DNA of 64,000 bases from NCBI GenBank assembly GCA_025200525.1, contig CM045763.1, positions 153,394,246-153,458,245 on the forward strand, written 5' to 3'. The notes below the pieces were generated by a model. That model was not told the origin of the DNA and made no database searches. It saw only the letters and a program-made list of their open reading frames with translations. Origin of the DNA: Camellia lanceoleosa. Its lineage: Eukaryota > Streptophyta > Magnoliopsida > Ericales > Theaceae. Shown here in pieces: positions 44,651 through 56,728 of this stretch. A program made the translations under genes and the position numbers. Numbering within the stretch: the first letter of the stretch is position 1; each line of letters begins with the position of its first letter.

Positions 44651-46628
44651 TGTCACGACCCAAACCCGCCCCTAAAAGTTTGGCATCGTAACCGGCCAGT
44701 AATCCAAGATTACCAAAGGCCTTCCTATACAAAACGTAAATAATCGGGGCTAGCAGAAGCAAAGACGAAATACCATAAGTCCAAAGAGCTGTGCATCTAT
44801 ATGAACAAATATTTACATGCCAAAAATGTTAATTTACCCACTTACATTACATAACATATAACGAAATAACAAACACAAAACATAGGCACGTGCCACAAGT
44901 GTACAATAAAAACAAAGCTTACTGACGGCCTTCCAGGCCTAGCCCTAGCTCGGAGGCACACAAACCACCTGGTAGGCTTCCAAAATGGCGGCTCAGTTCA
45001 AGACTTCGCCTAGGCTTGACTCCCAGATCGCTCACCTATAATACATATATATACAAACAGTGAGTTAAAGCCCAGTGAATAACATTAAAGTAAAGGGGTA
45101 GTGAACGAGTTCCTCATATAAGATATTCATAAAATAAATCATTCATAATCATTCATATCAGAACATAACATAATGGTACATCTCACAGGATACAACACAT
45201 ATCGTCTTCCGACTAGAGAATCGGTTTCGGTTATCGATTAACACATATCACCACAATGAAGTGGCTAACGAGATCTCGTATCACGTGTATGTCATGGACC
45301 CGTACTAATGTGCCGTGCCCCAGACTTGGGACTATCTGTAGATGCCATAGTAGATTCACAAATAGGATATTCGTTCACACGGTCAGATAATACTTTGAAA
45401 AAAACATAGCGTATCAATACCAGTGAAAACATAAGTTATTTCAACATAACTTTACAGAAATGTTACTCATCGTGGGTTTCCAAAACCGATTGCGCGGTCT
45501 TTGAGTTTTGACCTACAAATACCAACATTTTAACACAATTCCTTAACACATTTTGCCATGGAATCAATTAGTTAATGCCATTCTATTCTTTCTTTACTTT
45601 TTTTCATGTTTATGAGATGCTAATGGATGCAAGTGACATGTGAAAATCAAGTAAATGAAGGCCCGGAAGTCAGAAAATGAGACAAAAAACAAAATTGGAA
45701 AATTACACTACTTGGCCGCACGTGCGGTGGCCCAGGCCGCACGTGCGGTGTCTTGGCCGCTCGTGCGGTGGCCTAGGCCGCACGAGCGGTGGAACTGCAG
45801 TAGCCAAAACACTGTTTGGCCACTGAAGGGTGGCCTGAGCCGCCGAGCGTCTCGGGTGAAAACCAATCCGAATTTCTGCTAAACCGTGGGTCTTTCTTTT
45901 TGCCAAATCAACCTCAAAATCATAAAACTCAAGGCCTAAACACTAGAAAACAACTTAAATTAAACATCATAACTTCCAAATAAAATCCAAATGCTTTATA
46001 TAAAGGATCAAACCTTAACTTGAGATGGAATTTCATAAAACATGCTCATAAACTCAAAATTCATGGAGGTTGCTCACAATTAAAGAACTAAGTGCAAAGT
46101 AAATACATATGCACAATAATTTCATGCACTCATGCTAAGATCTTGAGTTAACTTGCTAGATGTCAAGGATCAAACAACCTAATTTCATAACAAATCTTAC
46201 CTTAGATGGTTAATTGGAGAAGGTTTAGCTTGGTTTCCCCTTTCTATCTTCTTCTTCCCCTTGGTTCCCTTTCTTTCGAACTCTCTCTCCCTTTCTCAGA
46301 TATTTTCTTCTTTTGTTTTGAGTCAAACAAGGGTCCTTAGCCTTATCTTTAGTTATATATATATTTGTGCCAAAAAGTTGAGCCAAACATGGCCTAGCGA
46401 ATCAGACGAAAATCAGTTCACTTAAATTTCCCAAATGGCTCTAAAAATTCCTAGTAACACATAGGTGTGTTCAATTTCGTTTTCCGAACCCATTATGGTC
46501 ATCAATTTCAGTCCCGAAGTTGTAGTCCCGACAGATATTTTTCCAATTCAAATAGATATTCCCCAATTAATTCATATTATCGCACAATTAATTAAGGATA
46601 ATTGTGACATGTATTTTGGGCCGTTACA
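44651..46628 (-). mobile_element. Solo LTR of a Tekay-type element, 2.0 kb
   Basis: The plus strand reads TGTCACGACCC...GGGCCGTTACA. Flanks are TCTTA (44646-44650) and TTTTA (46629-46633), one mismatch. Removing it restores the protease reading ...EIMYYKTF.... By comparison with the E6 LTR its sense is minus. Four CCGCACGTGCGG-type palindromes occur at about 45715-45790. Confidence 0.87.
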
Positions 46629-46860
46629 TTTTATAGTACATTATCTCGGAGGTGCTCCCTTGGTCAACCAAGATACGCCCAACGGCGAACTTATTTACTC
46701 GCAACTTGATAACGAGGGCGTCATTATAAGACACAGTGACTCCTTCAAGATCGTCATAGGAGAAGCTAATTTCATTCGACAATTGCTGCCGTTTGCATGA
46801 TATACTGGGCTTGGAACTAAGTTAGGAAGATCGTTCCAACTGGATTGTATTCACCCCGTT
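46629..46860 (-). pseudogene. E3 protease N-terminal part
   Basis: The minus strand reads SFSYDDLEGVTV, then LRVNKFAVGRILVDQGSTSEIMYYK, with DQGST at 46651-46665. DQG is shared with E1. Separated from the rest of protease by the solo LTR at 44651-46628. Confidence 0.85.
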
Positions 46861-46956
46861 TGACAAAAGTAAGCTATATATCACATGGATTACCCTAAGT
46901 GGAGGTAAATCGGGACGTATAGCAAGTATACTTGGTGGGTTAGCCTTTTTTGGGAG

Positions 46957-48458
46957 TTATTTAGTTAATCGGCCACTTCGGACCAAGTCTTTTACATGAT
47001 TCTTCTGGGCGTAACATTTGTCAGTCGTGTGCCCATGGTCCTCGTGATAGTCGCATTTCAGATCTTGTTGTATCATATCAGAGGGCCCAGCCATCTTGGT
47101 GGGCCATTTGTAGAAAGCCAATTGTTGGATTTTTGGCACAATCTTATTGATCGGCTCGGATAACTCGGTGTATTTCTTATTTAACCACCTAGAGTGCCTG
47201 TTTTATACCTGGTATTGCTCATTTTGTTGGCACGAATCTCAGGGGTTTTCCCTTCTTGATCAGCCTCTTGGCTCTAGGCTCCTCCTTGGTGGGGTTCTGT
47301 CTACTGGTGCAATAGTCAGTGGCTATACCAGGATAGGTGTTGTCATTTTTGTAGCTTGCAGTCTAACTTTAACTTGAATTGCATCATCTTCCACATTGCA
47401 ATACTCTTCTACCTTTTTCATTAGAGCCCAGGCTGTCTTAGGAGGTTTTCAAGTCAGTGAACTCCTAAGCAAACTATTGGGATACAATCCCATCTTGAAG
47501 GCTATGATTGCTATGGAATCGTTGAAATCATCATCCACTAAATTAAAGCACTCCCAATAGCATGCCGAATACTCATGCAAGGTTTCGTTAGTCTTGATTT
47601 TCATTGCCCATAGCGAGTCTGCTTGTTTCGACTAGGTCTCATTGGTGATGAACCTAGCCGTGAAAGATTTTGGGAGTTGATGAAAACTCTTAATTGAAGC
47701 CAACTCAAGCTTGTAATACCATTTGACGGTGAGTGGTCCCAGGCTACTAGGGAATATCCGGTACATGAATGCCTCGTTGTTTGCATGCAATGTCATTGCT
47801 TGTTTGTAATGACGAACGTGATCCATGGGGTTCGAATTTTCATCATAAAGAGTGAACAATGGTGCTTTAAACTTCTTGCGTAAAACGGCCTTGGTAATAC
47901 ATCGTATGAAAGGATTGTGCTTGTCCTCTGAATCTGAATTATCGTCTCTCTTTTTTCGTCTATGACGCTCTTGCGGAGGACTTCTCCTATTTGACGAGCT
48001 AGATGCATCTGCTCGACCTTGCTTTCTAGGTTTTTCCTAGGAAGAATCTAACGTACTGCTACCGTGCCTTCAAGACTGATGTTGTCACCTTTTCTGCACT
48101 CTTGGCGATTGGCTACGTTCAGGAAGAGGTGGTAATTGTTGGGACTTTGCCAACTCCTAACGCGGATGCTCGTTTTCCACTACCATGTCTTTGAGAAGCT
48201 TTTGCTACGTTGCATCTGACTCATTAATGTTTGTATGGCATCCTCTGCGGATGTTGAAGGCTAAAATGAGGTTAGCGGGTCAAAATTCAAAGACCGCCTT
48301 GCGGAGGTTTCTTTTGGGCCTAAAATTGCTCCTAGTGTAATTTTATTAACTCCGGTGACCGGAGGATCTTGGTTTGGGTTCTCTATGGATGAGTTTGAGT
48401 ATTCCGATAGATGACGCCAATTGTGTGGAACTGGATATGGAATACTCATTTGATCCAA
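46957..48458 (-). pseudogene. E3 gag, decayed
   Basis: The minus strand starts in the LTR/leader region. The capsid-like gag domain is visible at 47859-47632 (MDHVRHYKQAMTLHANNEAF, FPSSLGPLTVKWYY, FTARFI), matching the Retrotrans_gag type. A zinc-knuckle-like CDYHEDHGHTTDKC lies at about 47067. Stops and frame changes occur between blocks. It is more complete than the E1 gag, which lacks this whole core. Confidence 0.82.
48402..48421 (-). promoter_or_regulatory. E3 primer-binding site, diverged
   Basis: The minus strand reads ATTGGCGTCATCTATCGGAA directly after the LTR. Compared with E1/E2 (TTGGCGCCGTCTGTGGGAA) it keeps TTGGCG and the spacing but differs at several positions. Confidence 0.65.
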
Positions 48459-48968
48459 ACAAGCTCTTGAATAATCCTCCCAATTGTTACCTAAAATAGA
48501 AATAAAACTTTGGTCGGTGGTGTTGGAATTAGCACTCCGACGGACAAGTTAGTCTCTATAGGAAGGTGAGTGTTTTTTAGTTTCTTGAGGTTCAAGGCTA
48601 TTTTTCACATACTTCCTTCTTGAGCTTCCCTCCTCCTTTTATATCGTTATTTTTTTTGATATTTTCTCTATGTAGCCTAGCCCTCCATCATTACTCTGTC
48701 AGGGCCTATCTCCTTCTTATATTTTTATTAAAGGATTTTATTTAAAAGAAAGGTCAGTCCAAATTTGTCTAACCTGGTGAAGCCGAATTTCCCGATACAC
48801 TTAACTTGACCTTATAGTTTAGGTACGCTTTACTCAACATATTCTCCCTATTACTGTGTATACTCGGTAATGGCCCAACGTTTGATGAGCTTGGGTTTTA
48901 TTAGGCTCATCTCAGATGGGCTTAGATGTACTGTTTTCCATTGTTGGTAATCATCTTCTTAGCCCTCA
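48422..48968 (-). repeat. E3 5' LTR
   Basis: 547 bp. The minus strand starts TGAGGGCTAAG and ends TTCCACACA. It includes ACTTGTCCGTCGGAGTGC, shared with E1 LTRs. The outer boundary (48968) is inferred from where similarity to the left LTR ends. Confidence 0.75.
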
Positions 48969-49414
48969 TAGTTTAGATTTCTCGTGTGAGGAACCTTTGA
49001 GTTTTAAAGAGTGGTTTCGCCAATAGGTGGAGTATATGATAATAACCTTCTCGTTCAGTCCATAATTGTATTGTAGGTTATATGACTTCAGAGAAATAGT
49101 ATAGAGTCTAAGAATAACTTAATGAACCTAATACAAGCAGTGAAATTGGTGCAAGATTTATCTGCATCTGTTAGGAAGAAAATTCTTCATCAACCATCCC
49201 AGCTTTCAGTTATTGCATTAAACCCCACTAGGTTACATAGTAGGTCTTGTATACTCATGCATAACACTACTAACTCTCAAGGTTTGCAGGTGTATACATT
49301 GATTATTTGACTATGGAAAAGATCTGTTATACAGCAAGGAATGAAATCATTAATCAGGAAGTGATGCAACTCTATTTTCCATCTTCTTAAGTGGCAAAGA
49401 CTCAAGCTTGCATG
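48969..49414. other. Intergenic, nothing recognised
   Basis: AT-rich sequence between E3 and a solo LTR. No supported gene. Confidence 0.5.
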
Positions 49415-49419
49415 GAGGC

Positions 49420-49774
49420 TATAAGGCCCAGAATCCTCTCACATGGATTGTTGAAGATATCCAACGAACAAATTAGCTTAGTCTCTTAGATCTGCAAAGA
49501 TAAACATAGTCTGCACCACCTAACTGAGGTTTTCGGCTGGGGACACTCCAATGATAAAATTAGCAACTTGAATCAAAGAAAGTAGAAGAAAAATTCAAAG
49601 TGTTAGTGTGCTTGTGTTGCAGAGATGAGGCCCTCGTTACCATCTATGAGATCTTTTCCTTTTATAGATGTATGATATTTGCTTAGTAGATATTTGTTTG
49701 GTAGGCTTTCTTGCCCATTCTTAAGACTTGTTTGGGTTGGACCTAAGTGAGTTAATATTTTTTGGGCTCCCACA
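49420..49774 (-). mobile_element. 355-bp solo LTR, Tat-like
   Basis: The minus strand starts TGTGGGAGCCC and ends CCTTATA (final CA changed to TA), with the exact duplication GAGGC at 49415-49419 and 49775-49779. TATAAA box on the minus strand at 49666-49661. The start and a GGAGTGTCCCC motif resemble the E1 LTR. Confidence 0.8.
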
Positions 49775-50126
49775 GAGGCCATCAAGTGGGCAAAAGCAAA
49801 TAATCTGACTACAATATCCATTCTAATAGGTTGCCAAGTTTTGCTTGATATTTTGAATGGCAATTGCAAACCAAATTGGAACATACTTAATGTTATTAAT
49901 GATACTAAGAGTATTAGTACCAAGTTTAACTTTCTTAGTATTACTAAAATTTCGAGGAATGTAATTGAATCAGCCTATAAGTTGACTAAAAATGTATTGA
50001 ATTCTACTTTCCACTAATATATTTATTTCAAAAAAAAAAATTTATTATTTCAAAAATATTATTATTACATCATTTTGGTAGAGTTTTTAATAAAAATTTG
50101 GGTTACTTATACCAAGACCCCTCAAC

Positions 50127-50487
50127 TATTAGCGAATATGGTAAATTACATTGACCTCTCTTGAGATTTGAAAAAAATATACCAAATCTCACAGTTTTGG
50201 CATAATTATACTAATTTCCTTTTTAGTAAAGTTAAAGAAATCAAAACTAATACAGATAATACGAAAACTCAAAAATAAGCAAGGTAAAATATTCATTTAA
50301 ATGTAAAAGAGATAATTAGATCATTTTTTCATTCATACGACTAACGAATTTTTAATAAAAAGAGAGCTAAGTGTTATATGAATTAAAACCTGAAGGGACC
50401 CTAGTGTAATTATGTCAAACTTGTGACGTTTACTATATTTTTTCAAATCTTAGGGGAGGTCAATGTAATTCACCCTAGCTAATATCA
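50127..50487. mobile_element. MITE-like element with about 85-bp inverted arms
   Basis: The left arm (50127-50213) and right arm (50402-50487) are inverted copies. Both carry aattacattgacctc, then gatttgaaaaaa, then cataattaca or cataattata. No coding content. Superfamily not assigned. Confidence 0.75.
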
Positions 50488-50763
50488 CTTTACCTTTCTT
50501 ATTTATGAAAATGTAACATTTTCAGCCCGTGCATAGCTCCTTCAAGCCACCTCCAGAATAGGTTTATTTTTAGGATTTTATAGTTAAGGAAGTTAATATG
50601 TACAGGTTCATAGATGTGAAAGGTAAATTGATATTCGCTAAAAATTGAAGGAGTCTTAAGCCTCATTTGAAAACATAAAATTTTAGCTAAAAAGTCACGA
50701 AATTAACCATTGCACCTAGTGATGGCAATAGGGGGCAATGGGGTAGATATTAATTCCTCATCC

Positions 50764-52249
50764 TATAACACCGCCAAAAATATACACTAAGTACAACCCA
50801 AAAATATATATAGATAATACATGAATCAGAGTATAATGTTCTTTCATTTCATAGAATTAATCATACAAAAGAGTTTAACATAAATAAATGCCCTATAGGC
50901 TTATACCTTTCCAAGCCTTGACTTGGTTACAACAAAAGTGAGACTATCTCTTACAAATAAAGTCCTTGGCTATACAAAAATACACAATCAAAATAAAGAA
51001 GCTCTTGCTTCCAAAAGTCCCTCCAAGTTATTGTCTTGACAGAGGCATGTCAGCAACACTTAAAAATGTTTTTCCCAAATAGGGTGAGCCACAGCCCAGC
51101 AAGAATAGTCTAACACAATATATGAGGTTTAGCAGAGATATAAGTGCAATGTGCATATACAATGCCTGTGGTAAAACATTCATAAATTCATATATTCACA
51201 AGGTACCAAATTCAATTCTTGATCCGTTTTCCTTCAATTCATTTCCGATTCATTTATTTTTGTCAATTCATGAGTCATGACCATTATCTTTCAATAACCA
51301 AACTGAGACTACAACTCAATGGTTTTCCAATTATACAAAACATGCATACACACTTCAATCTGATATTTTACGGATATTTTGTTTGTGGGATTGACACCCA
51401 TTTATAATTTCAATATGCCATTTTACGGATATTTCGTTCGCGGGATCGGCACCAATGTATAAATTTTGGCACTTTCACCCAGGACACTCTGACCAACTTA
51501 ATTTCAATAGAGTCTATCCCCTTTCTCCTCCCAAATAATGGAATACATCCCCTTTCTTCTCCTAAACAAACATACATATACAATGTATTTAAAACATGAT
51601 CATATTTAATGATAGCCAACAGTGGATTAGCTTTAATTCACCTAATCCTCATGCAATTTCTATAACAATTATAACTGTTCTCTATCGATAACCCAATATA
51701 GTTATTTCTAAACAGATATTCAATCTCAAGACAGATACTTTATTCAAAATTTTCAAAGATGTGAGAAAATACATATTCAATTCCACCATTCATATCAATA
51801 ATCCTTTAACTTTACATTTTCAATGTTTCAATTATTTATACAAAATAACCAGCTGATCTAATTAGGGCAAAACTCCTCTTTTCCAAATATCAATCCAAAT
51901 ATCAAAATCCACAACTTTGATACAACATGACTTCATATTTAAACCCCATAATCATTTATTTCACATTCACTAAAAACCCTCTTTCCATTTCACACCAAAA
52001 CCCTAGGTTTTTGCTTAAACTACTTCCAAATCTCACCATTGTTACATAATGACAAATAACTAAGTTAAAAATCATATAAGAGTGTAGAAAAACCCCTACC
52101 CCAAGAAGAGAAGACTAAGCAAAGCAAAGTAGAACCCTTAACAATACCGAGACCATGTTCCAATTAGATCAAAATGAAGCTCTTGGAATGCCCTAACTTT
52201 TTCTCAAAGGCAGTAGAGTAGAAAACCCAAAGGATCTAGGCCAAAATGT

Positions 52250-52280
<31 letters not shown>

Positions 52281-52914
52281 GAGAAAGAGTCAAGATCTAG
52301 GTTTTTGAAAAGTTTTAGAGAGAGAATAAAGAAAAAGTGATATAAAATGTCATTTTCGCGATCTGATATATGTACAGTCCGCTCGAGCGGAAGAGTTGAT
52401 GCTTGAGCGTCAGACACAAAAAAAAATTGTTCCGTTTGAGCAAGATAAATGCCGCTTGAGCTCCAAGACACAACGAACGCTCACTACTCGAGCGCAAGAA
52501 ATAGTTGCTCGAGCATAGAAAACACACATCTAGTAGTTTTGCAGACAATATACCAACGCTCGAGTTCAAGAAAGGCCGCTCGAGTGTAGAAAACACTCTT
52601 CCAGTCGTTTTATAGACCTGCAAAGTACTGAGAGTTCGCAAAACCAACTCGAGCACAAAAAGTGCCACTCGAGTAGAGGAGCAAAATTACAAAGCCTGCT
52701 CGAGAGCAGGAATGGCTACTCGAGCAAAGGAACAAAAAATCTGGGCAACAAAGGTTTAGAAAAACAAGCAACCAACCTGTTCCAAACACACAACCATAAC
52801 CCGATAACCAAAATAGGGAGAGACAAGGGAAACAAGATATGAAAAACCTTTCAAAACCACACAAACCCGAGTCTGGAACACGACAAATGATGAGTCAAAA
52901 CCGGAATCGCTATA
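50764..52914 (-). repeat. E6 3' LTR
   Basis: About 2.15 kb. Plus-strand ends are TATAAC and CGCTATA. Contains a GA microsatellite (52250-52275) and a cluster of CTCGAGCG-type palindromes (about 52378-52725). Homologous throughout to 56729-58823 but clearly diverged. Confidence 0.85.
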
Positions 52915-52915
52915 A

Positions 52916-52926
52916 CCTCCCCCCTT
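52916..52926 (-). promoter_or_regulatory. E6 polypurine tract
   Basis: The minus strand reads AAGGGGGGAGG just before the LTR start. Primes plus-strand synthesis. Confidence 0.8.
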
Positions 52927-53276
52927 AAGGAATTTCGTTCCCGAAATTACAAACCAATCTCAAAATAATAATTAAACCATTCACAACAATGTTATTCTTA
53001 CAAGTTCATCACCATGACCCATTCTACGGTCATCTATTCTTATTGACTCAATACCTAAGTCTCATATTTAAAGTGTAAACTACCTTTTCCTAAAGCATTT
53101 ACAACATTCAAAACTTATACAACATATGCAATGTTTTCAAAAGTGATATAACACACACGATATTCCTTATTCTCAAAACATATGCAATGTTTATATCAAA
53201 TCCGTGTTTCCAAGATATCCATAACATATACAATGCCTTTACATTTCATTACCAAAATGAAGATTTCAATATAAAA

Positions 53277-56200
53277 TCAAACATTAACAAATAAGTCCGG
53301 ATATTTCTCTTGGACTTCCAATTCACGTTCCCAAGTTGCTTCCTCAACTCCGTGATGTTTCCAAAATACCTTAACCAAGGGAATTGTCTTGCCTCGCAAG
53401 ACTTGGTCCCGTCTATCTAAGACTCTCACCGGTCTTTCCTCATACGAGGCATCCCTATCTACCTCTAAGTTGGTCCAATCCAACACGTGCGATGGATCCG
53501 GCTCATATTTTTGAAGCATACTAATATGAAATACATCATGAACCCCGGAAAGTTTAGTGGTAACGCCAAATGGTAAGCAACCTCTCCGATCTGCTCAAGG
53601 ATCTCAAAAGGTCCAATAAATCGAAGGGACAACTTCCCACTCATCCCAAATCTCATTAAACCTTGCCTAGGTGATATTTTTAAGAACACGTGATCTCCCA
53701 CCTCCAAAGACAAGGGTCTCCACCTACAGTCAGCGTAACTCTTTTAGCGACTTTGGGCCGTAACCAACCTCTTACGGATAAGTGCAACTTCCTCCATCGT
53801 TTCCCGAACCAACTCTGGGCCTAACAAAGGTGCATCGCTCACCTCAGCCCAACACACTAGAGATCTACATGGTCAGCCATACAAGTCCTCAAACGGTGCC
53901 ATGCCAATACTCGATTAGAAGTTGTTATTATAGGCAAACTCCTCTAAGGGCAAGTGCCTCTCCCACGACCCCTTAAAATCAAAGCCACAACCTTGAAGCA
54001 TATCCTCAAGGATCTGAATAGTACGCTCGGACTGCCTATTAGTCTGAGGGTGATACGCAGTACTAAAGGTCAATCTAGTGCCCAAGGCACTCTACAAGCT
54101 CTGCCACAATCGAGCTGTAAAACGTGGATCTCTATCCGAAACAATCATCATAGGGACTTTGTGCAACCTCACTATGTCCCTAATATATAAGTCGGCAAGA
54201 TGATCTACCGAATCACTCACGCATAGGTATAAAATGCGCAAACTTGGTTAACCAGTCAACTACCACCCAAATGGCATCACTACTCCGTTGAGTCCTCGGA
54301 AGGCCCACAACAAAGTCCATCATAACGTGTTCCCATTTCCACTTAGCAATAGGCAAAGGTTGCAACAAACCTGCTGGCCTCTGATGCTTAACCTTCACTT
54401 TCTGACAAGTTAAGGCATTTCGATATGAACACAGCTACGCCCTTCTTTATATCCTTCCACCAAAACTGGCGACTAAGGTCATGGTACATCTTTGTGCCTC
54501 CCAGATGCACTGTAAGGTGTAAATGGTGAAACTCTCAGAGTACTTCTTCTAGGCAAGACTGGCACAAACAAATGGTCTCAGTATCTCACACTCTAGTCGG
54601 GATACACAGTCAAGCCTCTTTTTACTTTCCCATTGGAAATCTTCTCTCAGAGGGATTCTAGCTCAAGGTCATCCCTTTGCGCTTCTAATACTCAGTTCAT
54701 AAGTGTAGGTTGTGTAACTACTGAAAATAAGGCTATAGACTCAACGGATTCACCAAGATGCAAGTCAAACTCACTAAGTGTACCCAATATTTCCCATTCC
54801 CGAATGGCGATACAAGCTACACTGCTAATTGATTTTCTACTCAAAGCGTCGGCCAAAACGCTAGTCTTCCCCGGATAATAATGCAACTCGAAATCGTAAT
54901 CCTCTATGAATTCCATCACTTTCTCTGCCTCAAATTCAAGTCTTTTTTGTGTAAACAGATACTTCAGGCTCTTGTGATTAGAAAACACCTCAATTTTTTC
55001 ACCATATAGATAGTGCCTCCAAATCTTTAAGGCAAAAATCACAGTTGCTAACTCTAGGTCATGAGTGGGGTAATTTCTCTCGTGTGTTTTCAATTGCCGC
55101 GAGCCGTAGGCCACTACTTTCCTTTCTTGCATCAATACACAACCCAAACCTTCCCATGAAGCATCACAATATACTGAATAGCCCAAACCCCTCTTCGGAA
55201 TAATCAAAACTAGAGCAGTGGTAAGTCTAACCTTGAGTTCTTGAAATGACTCCTCACAGATCTCATTCCACACAAACTTAACCCCTTTTCTCGTCAGTCT
55301 AGTTAATGGTGTAGCTAGTCTAGAGAAATCTTTCACCAATCTCCGATAATACCCGGCCAATCCCAACAAACTACGAATCTCAAAAGTATTCTTAGGTTGT
55401 GCCCAATCTTGCACTATTTCTATCTTGGATGAATCCACAATCACCCCTTCTTCGGATACCACATGGCCTAAGAACTTAACCTCTTTCAGCCAGAACTCAC
55501 ACTTCCCAAACTTAGCATATAACTTGTGGGCTCTAAGTATCAACTAGCAATCGCAAGTGTTTCCCGTGTTCCTCCTCAGAGGGTGAATAAATTAAGATGT
55601 CTTCTACAAAGACGACCACAAAACGATCTAGGAACTCACAAAAAATCCGGTTCATCAAATCCATAAACATAGCTGGAGCATTGGTTAGCTCAAAAGGCAT
55701 CACTAGAAACTCGTAATGGCCATACCGCATACAGAATGCCATCTTTAGGATATCCTCCTCCCTTACCCTCAACTAATGATAACCCGACCTCAAGTCTATC
55801 TTAGAGAAACAACAAGACCCTTTTAATTGATCAAACAGATCATCTATACGAGGCATTGGATACTTGTTCTTAACAGTTACCTGGTTTAACTTCCGATAAT
55901 CGATACAAAGTCGCAACGCTCTATCTTTCTTTTTAGCAAAGAGAGCCGGTGCTCCCCAAGGTGAAGTACTAAGGCGTATAAAACCCTTATTTAGCAGTTC
56001 CTGGAGTTGAATCTTCAAGTCACTCAACTCAGTAGGTGTAAACCTACATGGAGCCATAGAGATTGGTGCCGTGCCAGGCACTAAATTAATAGAGAACTCG
56101 ATCTCCCGGTGAGGTGGTAAACTAGTAAAATCGTTAGGAAAGACATCTGGGTATTCATAAACCACCTTTGGCAACTTAACCCGAATTTCATCACACTCAC

Positions 56201-56700
56201 TACTCAAGAAGCTAGCAAAAAGACAACTAAGTTCACTCCGCCCATGCTAATCGTACACCAGTGATACGATTTTATCCACCCGATCCCCCAAGAAACAAAA
56301 GCAATCACCGCTTAAGGTACATACAGTAACCCTCTGATGGTAGCAGTCTATAACAACCCAATATGACGATAACCAATCCATATCCAAAAGAACATCAAAA
56401 CTAAACATGTCAAGCAATACAAATGCAAAAGGTAATCGATGATCGGCAACCTCGATGTCACAACCCCGACATCCCTGTTTCAAGATAACCTCATCACAAT
56501 AGGTGACTCTACACAACTAGGAGATGCTAATTGTGCCAACTCCAACCTCAAAACTGATATAAATGCAGATGAAATAAAAGAATGGGATGCACCCGTATCA
56601 ATCAACACATTAGTAACTGAATTGCAAAACAAGAAGAAACCTCTCATTACATAAAGGAGCATGTACAAGATCTAGCGCCTTAATAGCATACACTCGCCCC
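53277..56700 (-). pseudogene. E6 pol: protease, RT, RNase H, integrase, chromodomain (stopped)
   Basis: On the minus strand, protease at 56668-56247 has VLIDTGASHSFIS. RT at 56207-55533 has [11 protein letters not shown] followed by a TAG where Gln is expected, and FVEDILIYS in place of the usual Phe-Ile/Val-Asp-Asp, so one catalytic Asp is Glu. 55543-54692 is an open 283-codon stretch through the RT end and RNase H ([16 protein letters not shown], then LADALSRKS). Integrase core is at 54398-54213 (DFVVGLP, then WLTKFAHF). The C-terminal part (GPFEILEQIGEVAYHL) and the chromodomain-like box ending YPDLFVNV finish at 53277. Inactive as it stands. Confidence 0.9.
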
Positions 56701-56728
56701 ATAGGTCTCTGCTTAACCTGCTCACCAA

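Larger units (their letters stand above)
29345..48968 (-). mobile_element. E3: Tat-lineage LTR retrotransposon, host to several nested insertions
   Basis: The right end is a 547-bp 5' LTR (48422-48968). The left end is a truncated 3' LTR (29345-29703). Removing the inserts at 33477-34506, 37872-44045 and 44651-46628 joins protease and RT reading frames cleanly. Order on the minus strand: primer-binding site, gag, protease, RT, RNase H, second RNase H, integrase, tandem array, convergent antisense gene, 3' LTR. The left outer flank is lost, so the duplication cannot be tested. 29704-30173 holds the antisense gene's leader only. Confidence 0.9.

Noticed and set aside
46465..46800. Plus-strand ORF of 111 codons
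   Set aside because: Its second half is antisense to E3 protease (DQGST readable on the minus strand) and its first half is LTR.
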